From contig CAMAVI010000007.1 of assembly GCA_945861625.1 (NCBI GenBank), positions 1 to 64,000 on the forward strand: a stretch of 64,000 nt of DNA, given 5' to 3'. The position numbers were made by a program, and so were the translations under genes. This stretch comes from Candidatus Sulfopaludibacter sp. SbA3 (lineage in GTDB: Bacteria > Acidobacteriota > Terriglobia > Bryobacterales > Bryobacteraceae). This document shows, in pieces, positions 7,779 through 16,569 of the stretch. Numbering within the stretch: position 1 is the stretch's first letter; every line of letters begins with the position of its first letter. The notes under the pieces were generated by a model. It saw only the letters and a list, made by a program, of their open reading frames with translations, made no database searches and was not told the DNA's origin.

Positions 7779-10311
7779 ATTCGAGGGCCTCCACCAGCGA
7801 CCCGCGTACCGCGCTTTCGGAGGGTCCCACGGCGGCGAGAAACGCGGCGATCAGGATTACAGGCGCCAAGGCCAAGGCCGTTCGGAACGGATACGCGTAT
7901 CCGATATCGATGCCGACCAGATCGCGGCGGGAAATTTCGATGGCGTAATACAGCTCCACCGCGCCGAGCAGCAAGCCCAGAACCAGTCCGATAAAACCGA
8001 TGGCCGCCGCTTCCATCCACACGGTGTGCCGGATCTGCTGACGCAATCCGCCGACGGCCTGCAATACACCCAACTCACGCCGACGGTCCGTGATCGAGAC
8101 GGTCAACGCATTCACGATGCCCAGGATTGCCACCAAAACCGCCACGGCGATCTGAACATAGGTGAGGCCGAACCACTGATCTGTCAACCGCGTCACGTAG
8201 TCGCGCACGTCTTTATTGGTCAGCACGAAAAGCCGCTGTTGCTTTCCGAAGGTGTCCAGAATGCGCTGGCGCACGTCCGAATCCTGAGCGCCCTGTTTTA
8301 CATAGACGCGGAAGACGTTCACGGAATCGTCGTTCCAGAACCGAATGTAGGCTTGGCGGGAAATCAGCAGACTGCCCTGTTGATCTGAAAAATCACGCAC
8401 AATGCCGGCGATGGGCAGCTTGAGCACTCCACTGGGCGCGGCGATTTCCAGTACCTCCCCGAGCTTGCCGCCGTGCAAACGCACAAAGTTTTCCGAAGCC
8501 AGGACGGCCTCTCCGCGCTCGGTGCGGCGGTACATCGTGGCCGCGTCGCCTTCCACTGCGGGGAGTTTCGCGCGCCGCTCGACGGAGCCGATGTCTAGAG
8601 CCACCAACATCACCGGACCGCCTTTCACGGGAACGCGCACACTGCGCACCAATTGCACTTCATCCACGCCGGGAATCGCACGCAGGCCATCGCCGAGGGA
8701 CGCCGGAAATACGAACGTGCGTGACGTCACGCTCTGCGCGGTGGTAACGAACAAGTCCGGGTTGAGCGCGATCCGCATCCAGTCCGCCAGCGAGTCGTAG
8801 CTGGAGCGCGCCAGACCGCCCAGCGAGATCACCAGCGCAAGAGACAGCATGAGCGCGGCGACGGTGCCGGAGGTTCGCCGCGGGCTTTGAATCAAGCTAT
8901 CCGCGGCGAGCGTTCCTTCCACGGGCCGCAGGAAAGCTAATAGCGGCCGCAAGAAGCGGGACAGCCACAGGGTCAAACTCGGAGCGAGTAAAACGGCTGC
9001 CACGCCGCCGAGTACGAAGCCGGCATAGAAGATCGCAGTACTGTGGCTGAAGATCACAGCGATGACGGCAGCCGCCGCGCAGCCGACCGCCGCCCAGCGC
9101 CGGAGCAAGCTCTCGCCCTCGCTCAAAGCCTGGTTGCGGCCCTTCTGCAACGCCTTCACAGGATCGACATAGGCGGCGGCGCGCGCCGGAATGACGGCGG
9201 CAAACAGACTCGTCACGATGCCCATGGCCCAGGCCCCACCAATCAAAACGGGATCCACCTGAATTCCATCGGCGCGCTGCGCCACACCGTAGACCTCGGT
9301 CAGGATGTTGCCGATGTAGCTGGCCATCGCGTGTGCCATCACGATTCCAAACAACACGCCGAGGCCGGAGCCGATGGACCCTGCAATCGCACTTTCGGTC
9401 AAAAACAAGGTACGAATCTGTGAGCGCGTCGCCCCCAGCGCGCGCAGGATGCCGATCTCCGACCGCCGCTGCGTGACCGCAATGGCGAACGTGTTGTAGA
9501 TGATGAACATCCCGATGAAGAGCGCGAAGATGCTGGTGATGTTGGATGCCAGCGAGTAAATGCGCGAGGTTTGCTCGAACTGCTCTCCGCGAGAACTGGG
9601 AGGACTCACCTCATAGCCGGAGCCGAGCAGGGCGCGCAGCTTCGCCGAGCCGTCCGCCAGCGTAACGCCGTCCAGCAGGGCCAGATCCACGCGGTCGAAG
9701 CGGCGGCCACGCCCGAAGAACTTCTGCGCGGCGTAGATATCCATGATGGCTAAGTCGCCTCCGAAGGCGCTGGCCAGGCCGCCGGGCTTCATGATTCCAC
9801 GCACGGTGAAGATCAGATCGCCCTGCATGGTGCGCATGGGCACGCGGCTGTTGACTTGCAGGCCGTTCTTCTCCGCGAACGTCCTGGTCACGATCAGGGA
9901 GTCTGCTTGCGCCAGGAAGATGAGCGGATCGTCGATGGCTTCGTCCGTGCCCTCCAGATCGTAGGTGCGCAGACTGCGGTCCCCCAGCATGTCGACGCCG
10001 AGGATCAGGAGATTACCTTGGCCAGTGGAGACTGTCGCTTCGATCACGGGCGCGGCGGCGCGCACTTCCGGCAGGCTCTGCACTTTTTCGAGAACTTCCT
10101 CGCCGAATCCCGGCTCGCCCGCGGTGATCTGCAACTGCGTGGTCCCGGCGACCTTGTCAATGGTTTCGCGAAACGCGGCCAGCACGCTTTGGTTCGCCGT
10201 ATGCATGCCGACGAACACACCCACGCCGAGCACAATGCCGGCCATCGTGAGCAGCCAGCGCAGCAGGTGCTTGCGCGCATACGGCCAGCTAATGAGGCGC
10301 AGGAGCATCAT
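7771..10311 (-). CDS. FtsX-like ABC transporter permease, double-domain
   Basis: 846 residues with two FtsX/MacB-type units. Each has a periplasmic domain, and the C-terminal helices of each show the family pattern: IYNTFAIAVTQRRSEIGILRALGATRSQI near residue 270-300 and ALTVSITDRRRELGVLQAVGG near 730-750, which contact the ATPase. About ten transmembrane helices are predicted. Long two-unit permeases of this kind extract lipophilic molecules or lipoproteins rather than move small solutes. It overlaps the ATPase gene by 4 bases (ATGA) and the LolA-like gene by 8, so stoichiometric expression is likely. Confidence 0.92.
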   Translation of the reverse strand: MMLLRLISWPYARKHLLRWLLTMAGIVLGVGVFVGMHTANQSVLAAFRETIDKVAGTTQLQITAGEPGFGEEVLEKVQSLPEVRAAAPVIEATVSTGQGNLLILGVDMLGDRSLRTYDLEGTDEAIDDPLIFLAQADSLIVTRTFAEKNGLQVNSRVPMRTMQGDLIFTVRGIMKPGGLASAFGGDLAIMDIYAAQKFFGRGRRFDRVDLALLDGVTLADGSAKLRALLGSGYEVSPPSSRGEQFEQTSRIYSLASNITSIFALFIGMFIIYNTFAIAVTQRRSEIGILRALGATRSQIRTLFLTESAIAGSIGSGLGVLFGIVMAHAMASYIGNILTEVYGVAQRADGIQVDPVLIGGAWAMGIVTSLFAAVIPARAAAYVDPVKALQKGRNQALSEGESLLRRWAAVGCAAAAVIAVIFSHSTAIFYAGFVLGGVAAVLLAPSLTLWLSRFLRPLLAFLRPVEGTLAADSLIQSPRRTSGTVAALMLSLALVISLGGLARSSYDSLADWMRIALNPDLFVTTAQSVTSRTFVFPASLGDGLRAIPGVDEVQLVRSVRVPVKGGPVMLVALDIGSVERRAKLPAVEGDAATMYRRTERGEAVLASENFVRLHGGKLGEVLEIAAPSGVLKLPIAGIVRDFSDQQGSLLISRQAYIRFWNDDSVNVFRVYVKQGAQDSDVRQRILDTFGKQQRLFVLTNKDVRDYVTRLTDQWFGLTYVQIAVAVLVAILGIVNALTVSITDRRRELGVLQAVGGLRQQIRHTVWMEAAAIGFIGLVLGLLLGAVELYYAIEISRRDLVGIDIGYAYPFRTALALAPVILIAAFLAAVGPSESAVRGSLVEALEYE

Positions 10312-11012
10312 GCGCGGCTCATTTCCCGGCGGGCGTCTCCGCGTCTCACGTCAGTAACAATCCGCCCGTCGCGAATTCCAATGGTCCTGGGGCAACTCTC
10401 GGCTACCACCATGTCATGTGTAACGATCAGGATCGTCGCGCCCAGGCGATCGTGCAGGTCGTGAATCAACTTCAAGATCTCAGCCCCGGTGTGCGTGTCC
10501 AAATTTCCCGTGGGCTCGTCGGCCAGCAGGACTGGGGGAAACACGCTCAATGCGCGGGCGATGGCCACGCGCTGGCGCTCTCCGCCGGAGAGTTCATCGG
10601 GAAGATGTTCCAGGCGTCCGCTGAGCTGCACCAGGTCCAGTAGTTCGCGTGCGCGCTCGTCAATTTTCTTGCGAGGCCAACCGCGCAGGTGCAAGGGCAG
10701 CGATACGTTTTCCAGGCAGGAAAGCGTGGGCAATAGGTTGAAGAACTGGAAAATGAAACCGATTTTGTCGCGGCGGACGCGGGTGAGGCCGTCGTCGCTC
10801 AAGGTGGAAAGAGCCTGGCCGTCGATCTTGATTTCACCTTCCGTGGGCCGGTCCAGACCGCCGATCAAATTGAGCAGCGTCGATTTGCCCGAGCCTGAAG
10901 GTCCGACGATGGACACCATCTCGCCGCGCGCGAGGTGCAAGTCCAGACGCTCCAGCGCAGTGACCTGTCGCTTGCCGGCGAATTGCTTGGTAACACCCTG
11001 GAGATGGATCAC
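10308..11012 (-). CDS. ABC transporter ATP-binding protein, LolD/MacB type
   Basis: 234 residues with every functional motif: Walker A GPSGSGKS, Q-loop FQFFNLLPTL, signature LSGGERQR, Walker B VLLADEPTGNLD, and the switch His in VTHD. The DEPTGNLD form and length are typical of LolD/FtsE/MacB ATPases that pair with FtsX-type permeases, as here. First gene of a four-gene minus-strand operon that runs through permease, LolA-like protein and outer-membrane barrel. The intergenic region to hyuA on the other strand is only 64 bases and must hold both promoters. Confidence 0.95.
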   Translation of the reverse strand: MIHLQGVTKQFAGKRQVTALERLDLHLARGEMVSIVGPSGSGKSTLLNLIGGLDRPTEGEIKIDGQALSTLSDDGLTRVRRDKIGFIFQFFNLLPTLSCLENVSLPLHLRGWPRKKIDERARELLDLVQLSGRLEHLPDELSGGERQRVAIARALSVFPPVLLADEPTGNLDTHTGAEILKLIHDLHDRLGATILIVTHDMVVAESCPRTIGIRDGRIVTDVRRGDARREMSRA

Positions 11013-11061
11013 CTGCTTCTATCATGCCGCACGTCCGCCCGGGGACGCGAATGTTGATAGG

Positions 11062-11067
11062 TAAAAT
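11062..11067 (+). promoter_or_regulatory. -10-like TAAAAT 9 bases before hyuA start
   Basis: TAAAAT with a 9-base gap to ATG 11077 and no Shine-Dalgarno between them; transcription would start about 2 bases before the codon. Part of a pattern repeated through the window. Confidence 0.45.
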
Positions 11068-11076
11068 AAGAACTCA

Positions 11077-13002
11077 ATGCGCATTGGTGTGGATGCTGGG
11101 GGAACGTTTACCGATTTCGTGGTTCTCCATGACGACGGCCAACTGGAAACATTTAAGCAGCGCTCCAACCGAATCGATCCCGCCCAGGTGATCCTGCAAG
11201 GGCTGGAGCAAGCCGCCGGCAAGCGGCGCGTGGACGTGGTGCATGGCTCCACGGTTGCGACCAATGCGTTGTTGGAGCGCAAAGGCGCGCGTACCGCGTT
11301 TGTGACCACGGCCGGGTTTGAAGATCTGCTGGAAATCGGACGCCAGAACCGAGCTGAGCTTTACAATCTGACCCCGGCGCCGCGGCGTCTTCTAGCCGAT
11401 CCCAAGCTATGTTTTGGTGTGCACGAACGCGCCTATTACGACGGCGCCATCGCGCTGCGTCCCACGGCGGCGGAACTGGCGCGGCTGGCGGCGAAGCTTC
11501 GACGCGCGCGAGTCCAGTCCGTCGCGATCTGCTTCCTGCACTCGTATCAGAACGCGGCCAATGAACGGGCCGTCGTCAAAGCGCTCACCGGCGCCCTGAG
11601 GGGCGTCTACATTTGTTCCTCGCACGAAATCAGCCCGGAGTTCCGCGAGTATGAGCGCAGCTCCACCACCTTCGTGAATGCCTACGTCGGGCCGCTCATG
11701 GAAAGTTACCTCGATAGTCTCTCGCGGGCGCGCAACTACCGCATCGCAATTATGCAATCGAACGGCGGATTTCTGTCCGCCAAGACCGCCGCCAAACATG
11801 CCGTACGTACGGTGCTTTCAGGGCCCGCTGGAGGTGTTGTCGGAGCGCTCGAGACCGCGCGCCTCAGCGGATACCGCCGCGTTCTGGGCTTCGATATGGG
11901 CGGCACGTCGACCGACGTGAGCCTGGCCGATGGAGCGCCGCGCGAAACCACGGAAGCGATGATCGATGGTTACCCCATTCGCATTCCGATGCTGGATATC
12001 CACACGGTGGGGGCGGGTGGCGGGTCCATCGCGCGCGTGGATGCCGGGGGCCTGTTACGAGTCGGTCCGCAAAGCGCGGGCGCCGATCCCGGACCGGCAT
12101 GTTACGGCGCCGGAACTGCTGCCACCGTGACCGATGCGCACGTGGTCCTCGGACGGATCAGTGCGGCGCAATTACTTGGTGGAGCCATGTCAATAGACGT
12201 GGAGCGCGCCGGTGCCGCTATAGACCGCATTGCGAGGGCATTGGAGCTGGACCGCACGGCCGCTGCCGCTGGGATCTTGCGCGTAGCCAACGCCAACATG
12301 GAACGGGTGATTCGTGTGGTTTCGGTGGAACGCGGCCATGATCCGCGCGACTTTGCGCTGGTGGCTTTCGGCGGCTCCGGCGGCCTGCATGCTTGTGAGA
12401 TCGCCCGTGAACTCGGCATTCGCACGGTTATCGTGCCGGAACACGCGGGGGTTTTGTCCGCCTTGGGAATGCTGATGGCGGACGCCGTGCGTGACTACGC
12501 CGCGGGCGTGCTCGGCCGTACCCATTTGGAAAAGGAATTCGCCAAGTTAGAGCGCCGCGCGCGCCGCGAATCGCCAGGCGCGCAGATCGAGCGTAGTGCC
12601 GACCTGCGCTATCGCGGGCAAAGCTACGAACTGAACGTACCCTGGAATGCCGATCCTTGGCGGGCTTTCCATCGCGAACATAAGCGTGTCTATGGTTATG
12701 CTGGGGGCTACGCAACTCTGGAGCGTGAAGTTGAAGTCGTGACCCTGCGCGTCCGTGCCCGCCAGCGGCTCGCCAAGCCCAACCTTCACCGGACGCCATA
12801 CAGCAAGGGAAACCCGGAAACACGCCGCGTCTGGCTTGACGGCGGCTGGAAGACAATCCCGGTACTACAGCGCGCGCAGGTGCCATCTCGCGATAACCCG
12901 GGTCCCGCGTTGATTCTGGACTACGGCTCAACGACGTTGATTCCGTCGGGATGGAAATATCGAAATGATCGAGCGGGGAATTTGATCGTCGCGGGCGCTT
13001 AG
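11077..13002 (+). CDS. Hydantoinase/oxoprolinase family protein, HyuA-type subunit
   Basis: 641 residues. The N-terminus IGVDAGGTFTDFVV is the phosphate-binding loop of the Hydantoinase_A N-terminal domain, followed by VVHGSTVATNALLERKG. A second actin-fold block contains GPAGGVVGAL and LGFDMGGTSTDVSL, then VGAGGGSIARVD and GADPGPACYG. These ATP-dependent enzymes open hydantoin or 5-oxoproline rings or carboxylate ketones. HyuA normally works with a HyuB partner, and no hyuB lies beside it: the next gene is on the opposite strand, 9 bases away. It may therefore use a distant partner. Confidence 0.92.
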   Translation: MRIGVDAGGTFTDFVVLHDDGQLETFKQRSNRIDPAQVILQGLEQAAGKRRVDVVHGSTVATNALLERKGARTAFVTTAGFEDLLEIGRQNRAELYNLTPAPRRLLADPKLCFGVHERAYYDGAIALRPTAAELARLAAKLRRARVQSVAICFLHSYQNAANERAVVKALTGALRGVYICSSHEISPEFREYERSSTTFVNAYVGPLMESYLDSLSRARNYRIAIMQSNGGFLSAKTAAKHAVRTVLSGPAGGVVGALETARLSGYRRVLGFDMGGTSTDVSLADGAPRETTEAMIDGYPIRIPMLDIHTVGAGGGSIARVDAGGLLRVGPQSAGADPGPACYGAGTAATVTDAHVVLGRISAAQLLGGAMSIDVERAGAAIDRIARALELDRTAAAAGILRVANANMERVIRVVSVERGHDPRDFALVAFGGSGGLHACEIARELGIRTVIVPEHAGVLSALGMLMADAVRDYAAGVLGRTHLEKEFAKLERRARRESPGAQIERSADLRYRGQSYELNVPWNADPWRAFHREHKRVYGYAGGYATLEREVEVVTLRVRARQRLAKPNLHRTPYSKGNPETRRVWLDGGWKTIPVLQRAQVPSRDNPGPALILDYGSTTLIPSGWKYRNDRAGNLIVAGA

Positions 13003-13010
13003 ACGAGCGC

Positions 13011-13640
13011 CTAAACTTTCGCCGCGCGCGATACCGGAGCCTTGAGCTGCGCCTCTTCCAGGCGTTTGGATTCCTGCCAGGTGAAGATCATGCGGTGGAC
13101 TACGGTGATGTTACCCAATACCGCCAGCACCCACAGCACCGGAGCCATGCGGTCAAACAAAGCGCCGATAATCACCAGCACCACGCGTTCGGGACGCTCC
13201 AGGAAACCCACCTTGCACATGGGGATCGAGTTTTCCGCCCGCGCCCGCGTGTAGCTGATCATGACCGAGGCGATCATGGCGATCGCGGTGAGCACGACAT
13301 ACGCCGGGCGGTTGATGGAGCCGTACCAGACCAGCAACCCCACCAGCAGCGCCAGATCCGAATAACGGTCCATGACGGAATCGAAAAAGCCGCCGAAGCG
13401 GGTCACGCGGTTTGTCTCGCGCGCCACCCGGCCATCCACCATATCGAACAGGCCTGCGCCAATGATGACGGCGCCACCCCAACGGAACTGGCCCGCGGCC
13501 AGCATGTAGGCCGCAACGATGTTGATCACTAATCCGAGAAAAGTGAGTACGTTGGGGTGAATCCGCGATAACGCCAGACCGCGCACAATCAGCCGGATAG
13601 CCTTGCTGCAGACGTATCCGATGCCGTGCGTGAGCGTCAT
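13011..13640 (-). CDS. CDP-alcohol phosphatidyltransferase family membrane enzyme
   Basis: 209 residues with the full catalytic signature DG-x2-AR-x8-G-x3-D-x3-D: DGRVAR, then G, then FFDSVMD. Four or more transmembrane helices follow. The enzyme transfers a phosphatidyl group from CDP-diacylglycerol to an alcohol such as glycerol phosphate or inositol phosphate; the sequence does not decide which. It overlaps the greA stop by 4 bases (ATGA), so the two genes are translationally coupled. Confidence 0.9.
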   Translation of the reverse strand: MTLTHGIGYVCSKAIRLIVRGLALSRIHPNVLTFLGLVINIVAAYMLAAGQFRWGGAVIIGAGLFDMVDGRVARETNRVTRFGGFFDSVMDRYSDLALLVGLLVWYGSINRPAYVVLTAIAMIASVMISYTRARAENSIPMCKVGFLERPERVVLVIIGALFDRMAPVLWVLAVLGNITVVHRMIFTWQESKRLEEAQLKAPVSRAAKV

Positions 13641-14113
13641 TTCGATCCGTTACTTTGATGAATGGTGATGAGTTCGATGATTTCCAGGTCCCGTACGCCT
13701 CCTGGGATCTGGATCTTTACGGTATCACCCACGTTCTTCCCCAGCAAGCCTCGTCCGATGGGAGAACTGGTGGAAATAAGACCTTTGGCCACGTCGACGT
13801 CTTCGCTGGTCACCAATTTGTAACGGATTTCTTCTTCCTTGATAAGATCCAGCACGGTCACGGTTGACCCCAGACCAATGCGATCATGCGGGATCTTCGA
13901 CATATCGATCATGGAGACTTCGCGCAGGCGGGCGTGGAGCTGGCCCAGGCGCGCGCTGACGAAAGCCTGGCGCTCCTTGGCGGCGTGATACTCCGCGTTT
14001 TCACTCAGATCGCCATGGGCCCGGGCCTTGAGAATTTCCCGCGGAAGTTCCACCCGCAACTCGACTTCGAGCACCGAAATCTCTCCCTGGAGCCGCTTGA
14101 TGACTTCTTCCAT
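13637..14113 (-). CDS. greA: Transcription elongation factor GreA
   Basis: 158 residues, the standard GreA length. The N-terminal coiled coil contains ARAHGDLSENAEYHAAKERQ, with the acidic D/E pair at the tip that reaches into RNA polymerase to stimulate cleavage of backtracked RNA. The C-terminal FKBP-like domain has ISTSSPIGRGLLGKNVGDTV. It precedes the phosphatidyltransferase gene with a 4-base overlap. A perfect TATAAT stands 10 bases before the start, so the leader is very short. Confidence 0.96.
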   Translation of the reverse strand: MEEVIKRLQGEISVLEVELRVELPREILKARAHGDLSENAEYHAAKERQAFVSARLGQLHARLREVSMIDMSKIPHDRIGLGSTVTVLDLIKEEEIRYKLVTSEDVDVAKGLISTSSPIGRGLLGKNVGDTVKIQIPGGVRDLEIIELITIHQSNGSK

Positions 14114-14123
14114 TTACAGTGCG

Positions 14124-14129
14124 ATTATA
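14124..14129 (-). promoter_or_regulatory. -10 box TATAAT for greA, 10 bases before the start
   Basis: On the minus strand TATAAT is followed by 10 bases and then ATG 14113. No ribosome site fits in that space. Confidence 0.5.
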
Positions 14130-14188
14130 CCGCGCCCCCGATACTGAAAGTAACGTAATCCGGCCGGGCCGCATCCGGTTCATCAGCT

Positions 14189-14479
14189 ATGTCCACAGCC
14201 GCCGAGTTTAAGACCGCTGACCGCTCTCACACCAGTCTGTTAGCTGAGGTTGAGAAACGCACCCTGATCTGGATCGCCCAGCGCCTGCCGGCCGGGGTGA
14301 ACTCCGACCACCTGAGCGGACTCGGATTCGTCTCGCTGGCGGCGGCCGGTGGGGCCTACTGGTATTCCAGGTCGCATCCCCTGGCGCTCCTGGCGGTGAT
14401 TGTATTGTTGGCGCTCAATTGGTTCGGCGATTCATTGGACGGTACCCTGGCCCGGGTCTGGCGTTCTCAGGCCTGCTGA
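14189..14479 (+). pseudogene. CDP-alcohol phosphatidyltransferase, N-terminal fragment cut at the active site
   Basis: 96 codons from ATG 14189. Residues 1-88 look like a normal membrane protein ending in FGDSLDGTLARV, the first half of the CDP-alcohol phosphotransferase signature (DG-x2-AR). The frame then turns into WRSQAC and stops, so the G-x3-D-x3-D half and all later helices are missing. The next bases belong to the tail of an unrelated gene in another frame, so an internal deletion most likely removed everything between. Non-functional as an enzyme. Confidence 0.7.
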
Positions 14480-14604
14480 CGGGCGTGTGGGGAATGCCGG
14501 CGGTCCCGGCGAATCTGCTGGCGATTGGTGCGACGTCACTGCTGAACTTCGCACTCAGCGAGCGCTGGGTGTTCAAGCCCGCTATTGCAGAGCCCGCACG
14601 GTAG
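14455..14604 (+). pseudogene. GtrA-like membrane protein, C-terminal fragment
   Basis: About 49 codons in a different frame from the preceding fragment, ending in TAG 14602-14604. The stretch MPAVPANLLAIGATSLLNF followed by ALSERWVF is the typical last transmembrane hairpin and tail of GtrA-family proteins or GT2-GtrA fusions. It has no start codon of its own and no upstream part. It abuts the broken phosphatidyltransferase around 14451-14465, marking the deletion junction. The last 23 bases overlap the convergent START-like gene. Confidence 0.6.
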
Positions 14605-15316
14605 CTTCCAAAGTGTCCTGCAAAGACTCCCGCGGGACGCTGAGCAGCATCGGCTTCACCACCCAGCGCAGCGCCGCCGGCACGTCGCGCGACATGGATA
14701 TGGCGCGGCATTCGATATAGACGCCTTCCGCGCGTTGCTCCAGCACCCAGTAGGCGTTCAAGCGCCATAGGAATCCATGCCCCTGGCCCACGGGCAGCTC
14801 GCGGCCGTCATCGATTTCCGCGACCTTCGTCGAGCGGGAAAGAATGCCCCACCGCGACGGCCCCAGCGGGCGGTATTCAATCTCGTAATCGGTGTTCAAG
14901 TTGGTGGTGAAAACATTTTTTTTATAGAGCTTGAGAAACACCCGCCAGATATTGCCCTCGTGGCTGTAAACCTTGGCGGCGGTTACCTGCGGCGCGTAAT
15001 GCCGCGGATAGCCGTCGTAGGCCTGTAACAACGCGATCACTTTCTCAATCCTGGCACGGGGAGCGACAACCGCGGCGCGCCAATCGTGGATCAGGGCGCC
15101 GTCGAGGACCACCAGGGATTCCGTTGCGCCCGGGACGATCTTCACGTTGCCCGCGTCGACGCTAACGCGCGGCTGCCAGTCGAGCCCGCTTTCCAGATTA
15201 TTGATGTAATGATCGAAGGCGCGGTCCGCTTGCGGCGCCAGCTTGGTCATCAACTGTGCCGGCAGCGGCCTGGACAACGCGCAAGCGGCGAGGATGGCAG
15301 CGATGAGACGGCCCAC
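14582..15316 (-). CDS. Secreted START/SRPBCC-like protein of unknown function
   Basis: 244 residues with a signal peptide (GRLIAAILAACALSRPLPA). The body alternates strands and helices and contains DWRAAVVAPRARIEKVIALLQ, VTAAKVYSHEGNIWRVFLKLYK, TDYEIEYRPLGPSRW and a final helix SVPRESLQDTLEATVRAL. This order of helix, curved sheet and long C-terminal helix is what START/polyketide-cyclase (SRPBCC) folds show, so it may bind a lipid in the periplasm. No catalytic motif is visible. The call rests on pattern, not on a search. Confidence 0.6.
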   Translation of the reverse strand: MGRLIAAILAACALSRPLPAQLMTKLAPQADRAFDHYINNLESGLDWQPRVSVDAGNVKIVPGATESLVVLDGALIHDWRAAVVAPRARIEKVIALLQAYDGYPRHYAPQVTAAKVYSHEGNIWRVFLKLYKKNVFTTNLNTDYEIEYRPLGPSRWGILSRSTKVAEIDDGRELPVGQGHGFLWRLNAYWVLEQRAEGVYIECRAISMSRDVPAALRWVVKPMLLSVPRESLQDTLEATVRALQ

Positions 15317-15349
15317 ACCCTTATTCTAAGGGCTGCTTACAGGGGGTGT

Positions 15350-16471
15350 TCACTTGATAAGCTCGCGGCGCATGTTTTCCAGGGAATTTACCATTTCCCT
15401 GTCCGCCGGCCACGGTGAGGCGCTGGAATCACCCGCCGGCCTGGTCACCTCGGCGAACAGCGGGATCAGTTCCGGATCGCGCCATCCCCGGCTGGCCTCT
15501 TCGAGCATGATATCGAGCGCGTGCTGATGCGAAAACGCCGGCTTATACGAGCGCGCAGTCGTGAGCGCATCGTAGATGTCGGCCACCTGCAGGATACGCG
15601 CGAGCAAAGGAATTTCTTCTCCGCGCAGGCCGTCCGGATAGCCCGAGCCGTTCCACCGTTCGTGATGGCTGCGGATGATGGGAAGCACCGGCGCCAGCGA
15701 TTTCATGGGCCGGCAGATCTCTTCTCCGCGCAATGTGTGCTGGCGCATGATCAGCCACTCTTCATTGCTCAGCATGCCGCGCTTGAAAAGGATGGCATCC
15801 GGGATGCTGACTTTACCGATGTCGTGGAGATAGCCGCCGCGATACAGAGCCAGTTGATCGGCTTTGGACACGCCCAACGCCTGGCCCAGACGGATGCTGT
15901 AGGCGGCCAGCCGCTCGCAGTGGAGCCCGGTATAGTTATCGCGCGCTTCCACAGACTTAGCCAGCGCAAACAAAATGGTTTCGGCTTCATCCAACGAATC
16001 GGTGAGCGCCTTGTTGCGCAGCATTCTGCGGACGCGCGTGCGCACCAGCGCCGGCTTCAGGGGCTTCAGCAGAAAGTCATCGGCGCCGGAATCAATCCCC
16101 GTGATCTCGTTTTCCGCACCCTGCACGCCCGTGGTCATCAGGATGGGGATCAGGTGGGTGCGGCGGTCCGCTTTCAGAGCACGGCAGAAATCGGGTCCAC
16201 TCATCCCTGGCATTACCAGATCGACGACCACGAGATCCACACTGTCCTTCTCCAGGATGTCCATTGCCTCCGCGGGCCGCCTGGCTTCCAAGATGCGGTA
16301 CTCTTCGGTTTTCAACATGGCCTTGAACACGCGCCGGTTGATCTCCAGGGCGTCGACGATCAGGATGGTGGCGGCCTGGCTGGGCTCTTCGAAAGCATTG
16401 TCCCAATGGGGGAGGCGCAACTCCGCGCTTGTCGCGCTAAGTCCTTTCGATGCTTCTTCGATTTCAGCCAT
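15350..16471 (-). CDS. Response regulator with HD-GYP c-di-GMP phosphodiesterase domain
   Basis: 373 residues, RpfG-like. A receiver domain (about 34-150) has the phosphoacceptor Asp in VVVDLVMPG and the conserved Lys in LLKPLKP. An HD-GYP domain (about 165-345) has YLHDIGKVSIPD, HTLRGEEI, SHHERWNGSGYPDGLRGEE and ADIYDALTT, so the metal and GYP residues are intact. It should break down cyclic di-GMP. One oddity: the receiver's acidic pair reads VDA instead of DD, so one Mg-binding acid is missing and phosphorylation may be weak. No cognate kinase is adjacent. Confidence 0.93.
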   Translation of the reverse strand: MAEIEEASKGLSATSAELRLPHWDNAFEEPSQAATILIVDALEINRRVFKAMLKTEEYRILEARRPAEAMDILEKDSVDLVVVDLVMPGMSGPDFCRALKADRRTHLIPILMTTGVQGAENEITGIDSGADDFLLKPLKPALVRTRVRRMLRNKALTDSLDEAETILFALAKSVEARDNYTGLHCERLAAYSIRLGQALGVSKADQLALYRGGYLHDIGKVSIPDAILFKRGMLSNEEWLIMRQHTLRGEEICRPMKSLAPVLPIIRSHHERWNGSGYPDGLRGEEIPLLARILQVADIYDALTTARSYKPAFSHQHALDIMLEEASRGWRDPELIPLFAEVTRPAGDSSASPWPADREMVNSLENMRRELIK

Positions 16472-16555
16472 GCCCTATGCGGCCTTACACCTTTTCCTGA
16501 AGGTAGTATCGGTAAAACCTTAGGAAATATTTAGGGTTATGCCCTTGGCCTAAGC

Positions 16556-16561
16556 TAAAAT
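16556..16561 (+). promoter_or_regulatory. -10-like TAAAAT 8 bases before the cupin gene
   Basis: TAAAAT, 8 bases, then ATG 16570; no Shine-Dalgarno. Transcription would begin at or next to the start codon. Confidence 0.45.
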
Positions 16562-16569
16562 ACGCAGAT

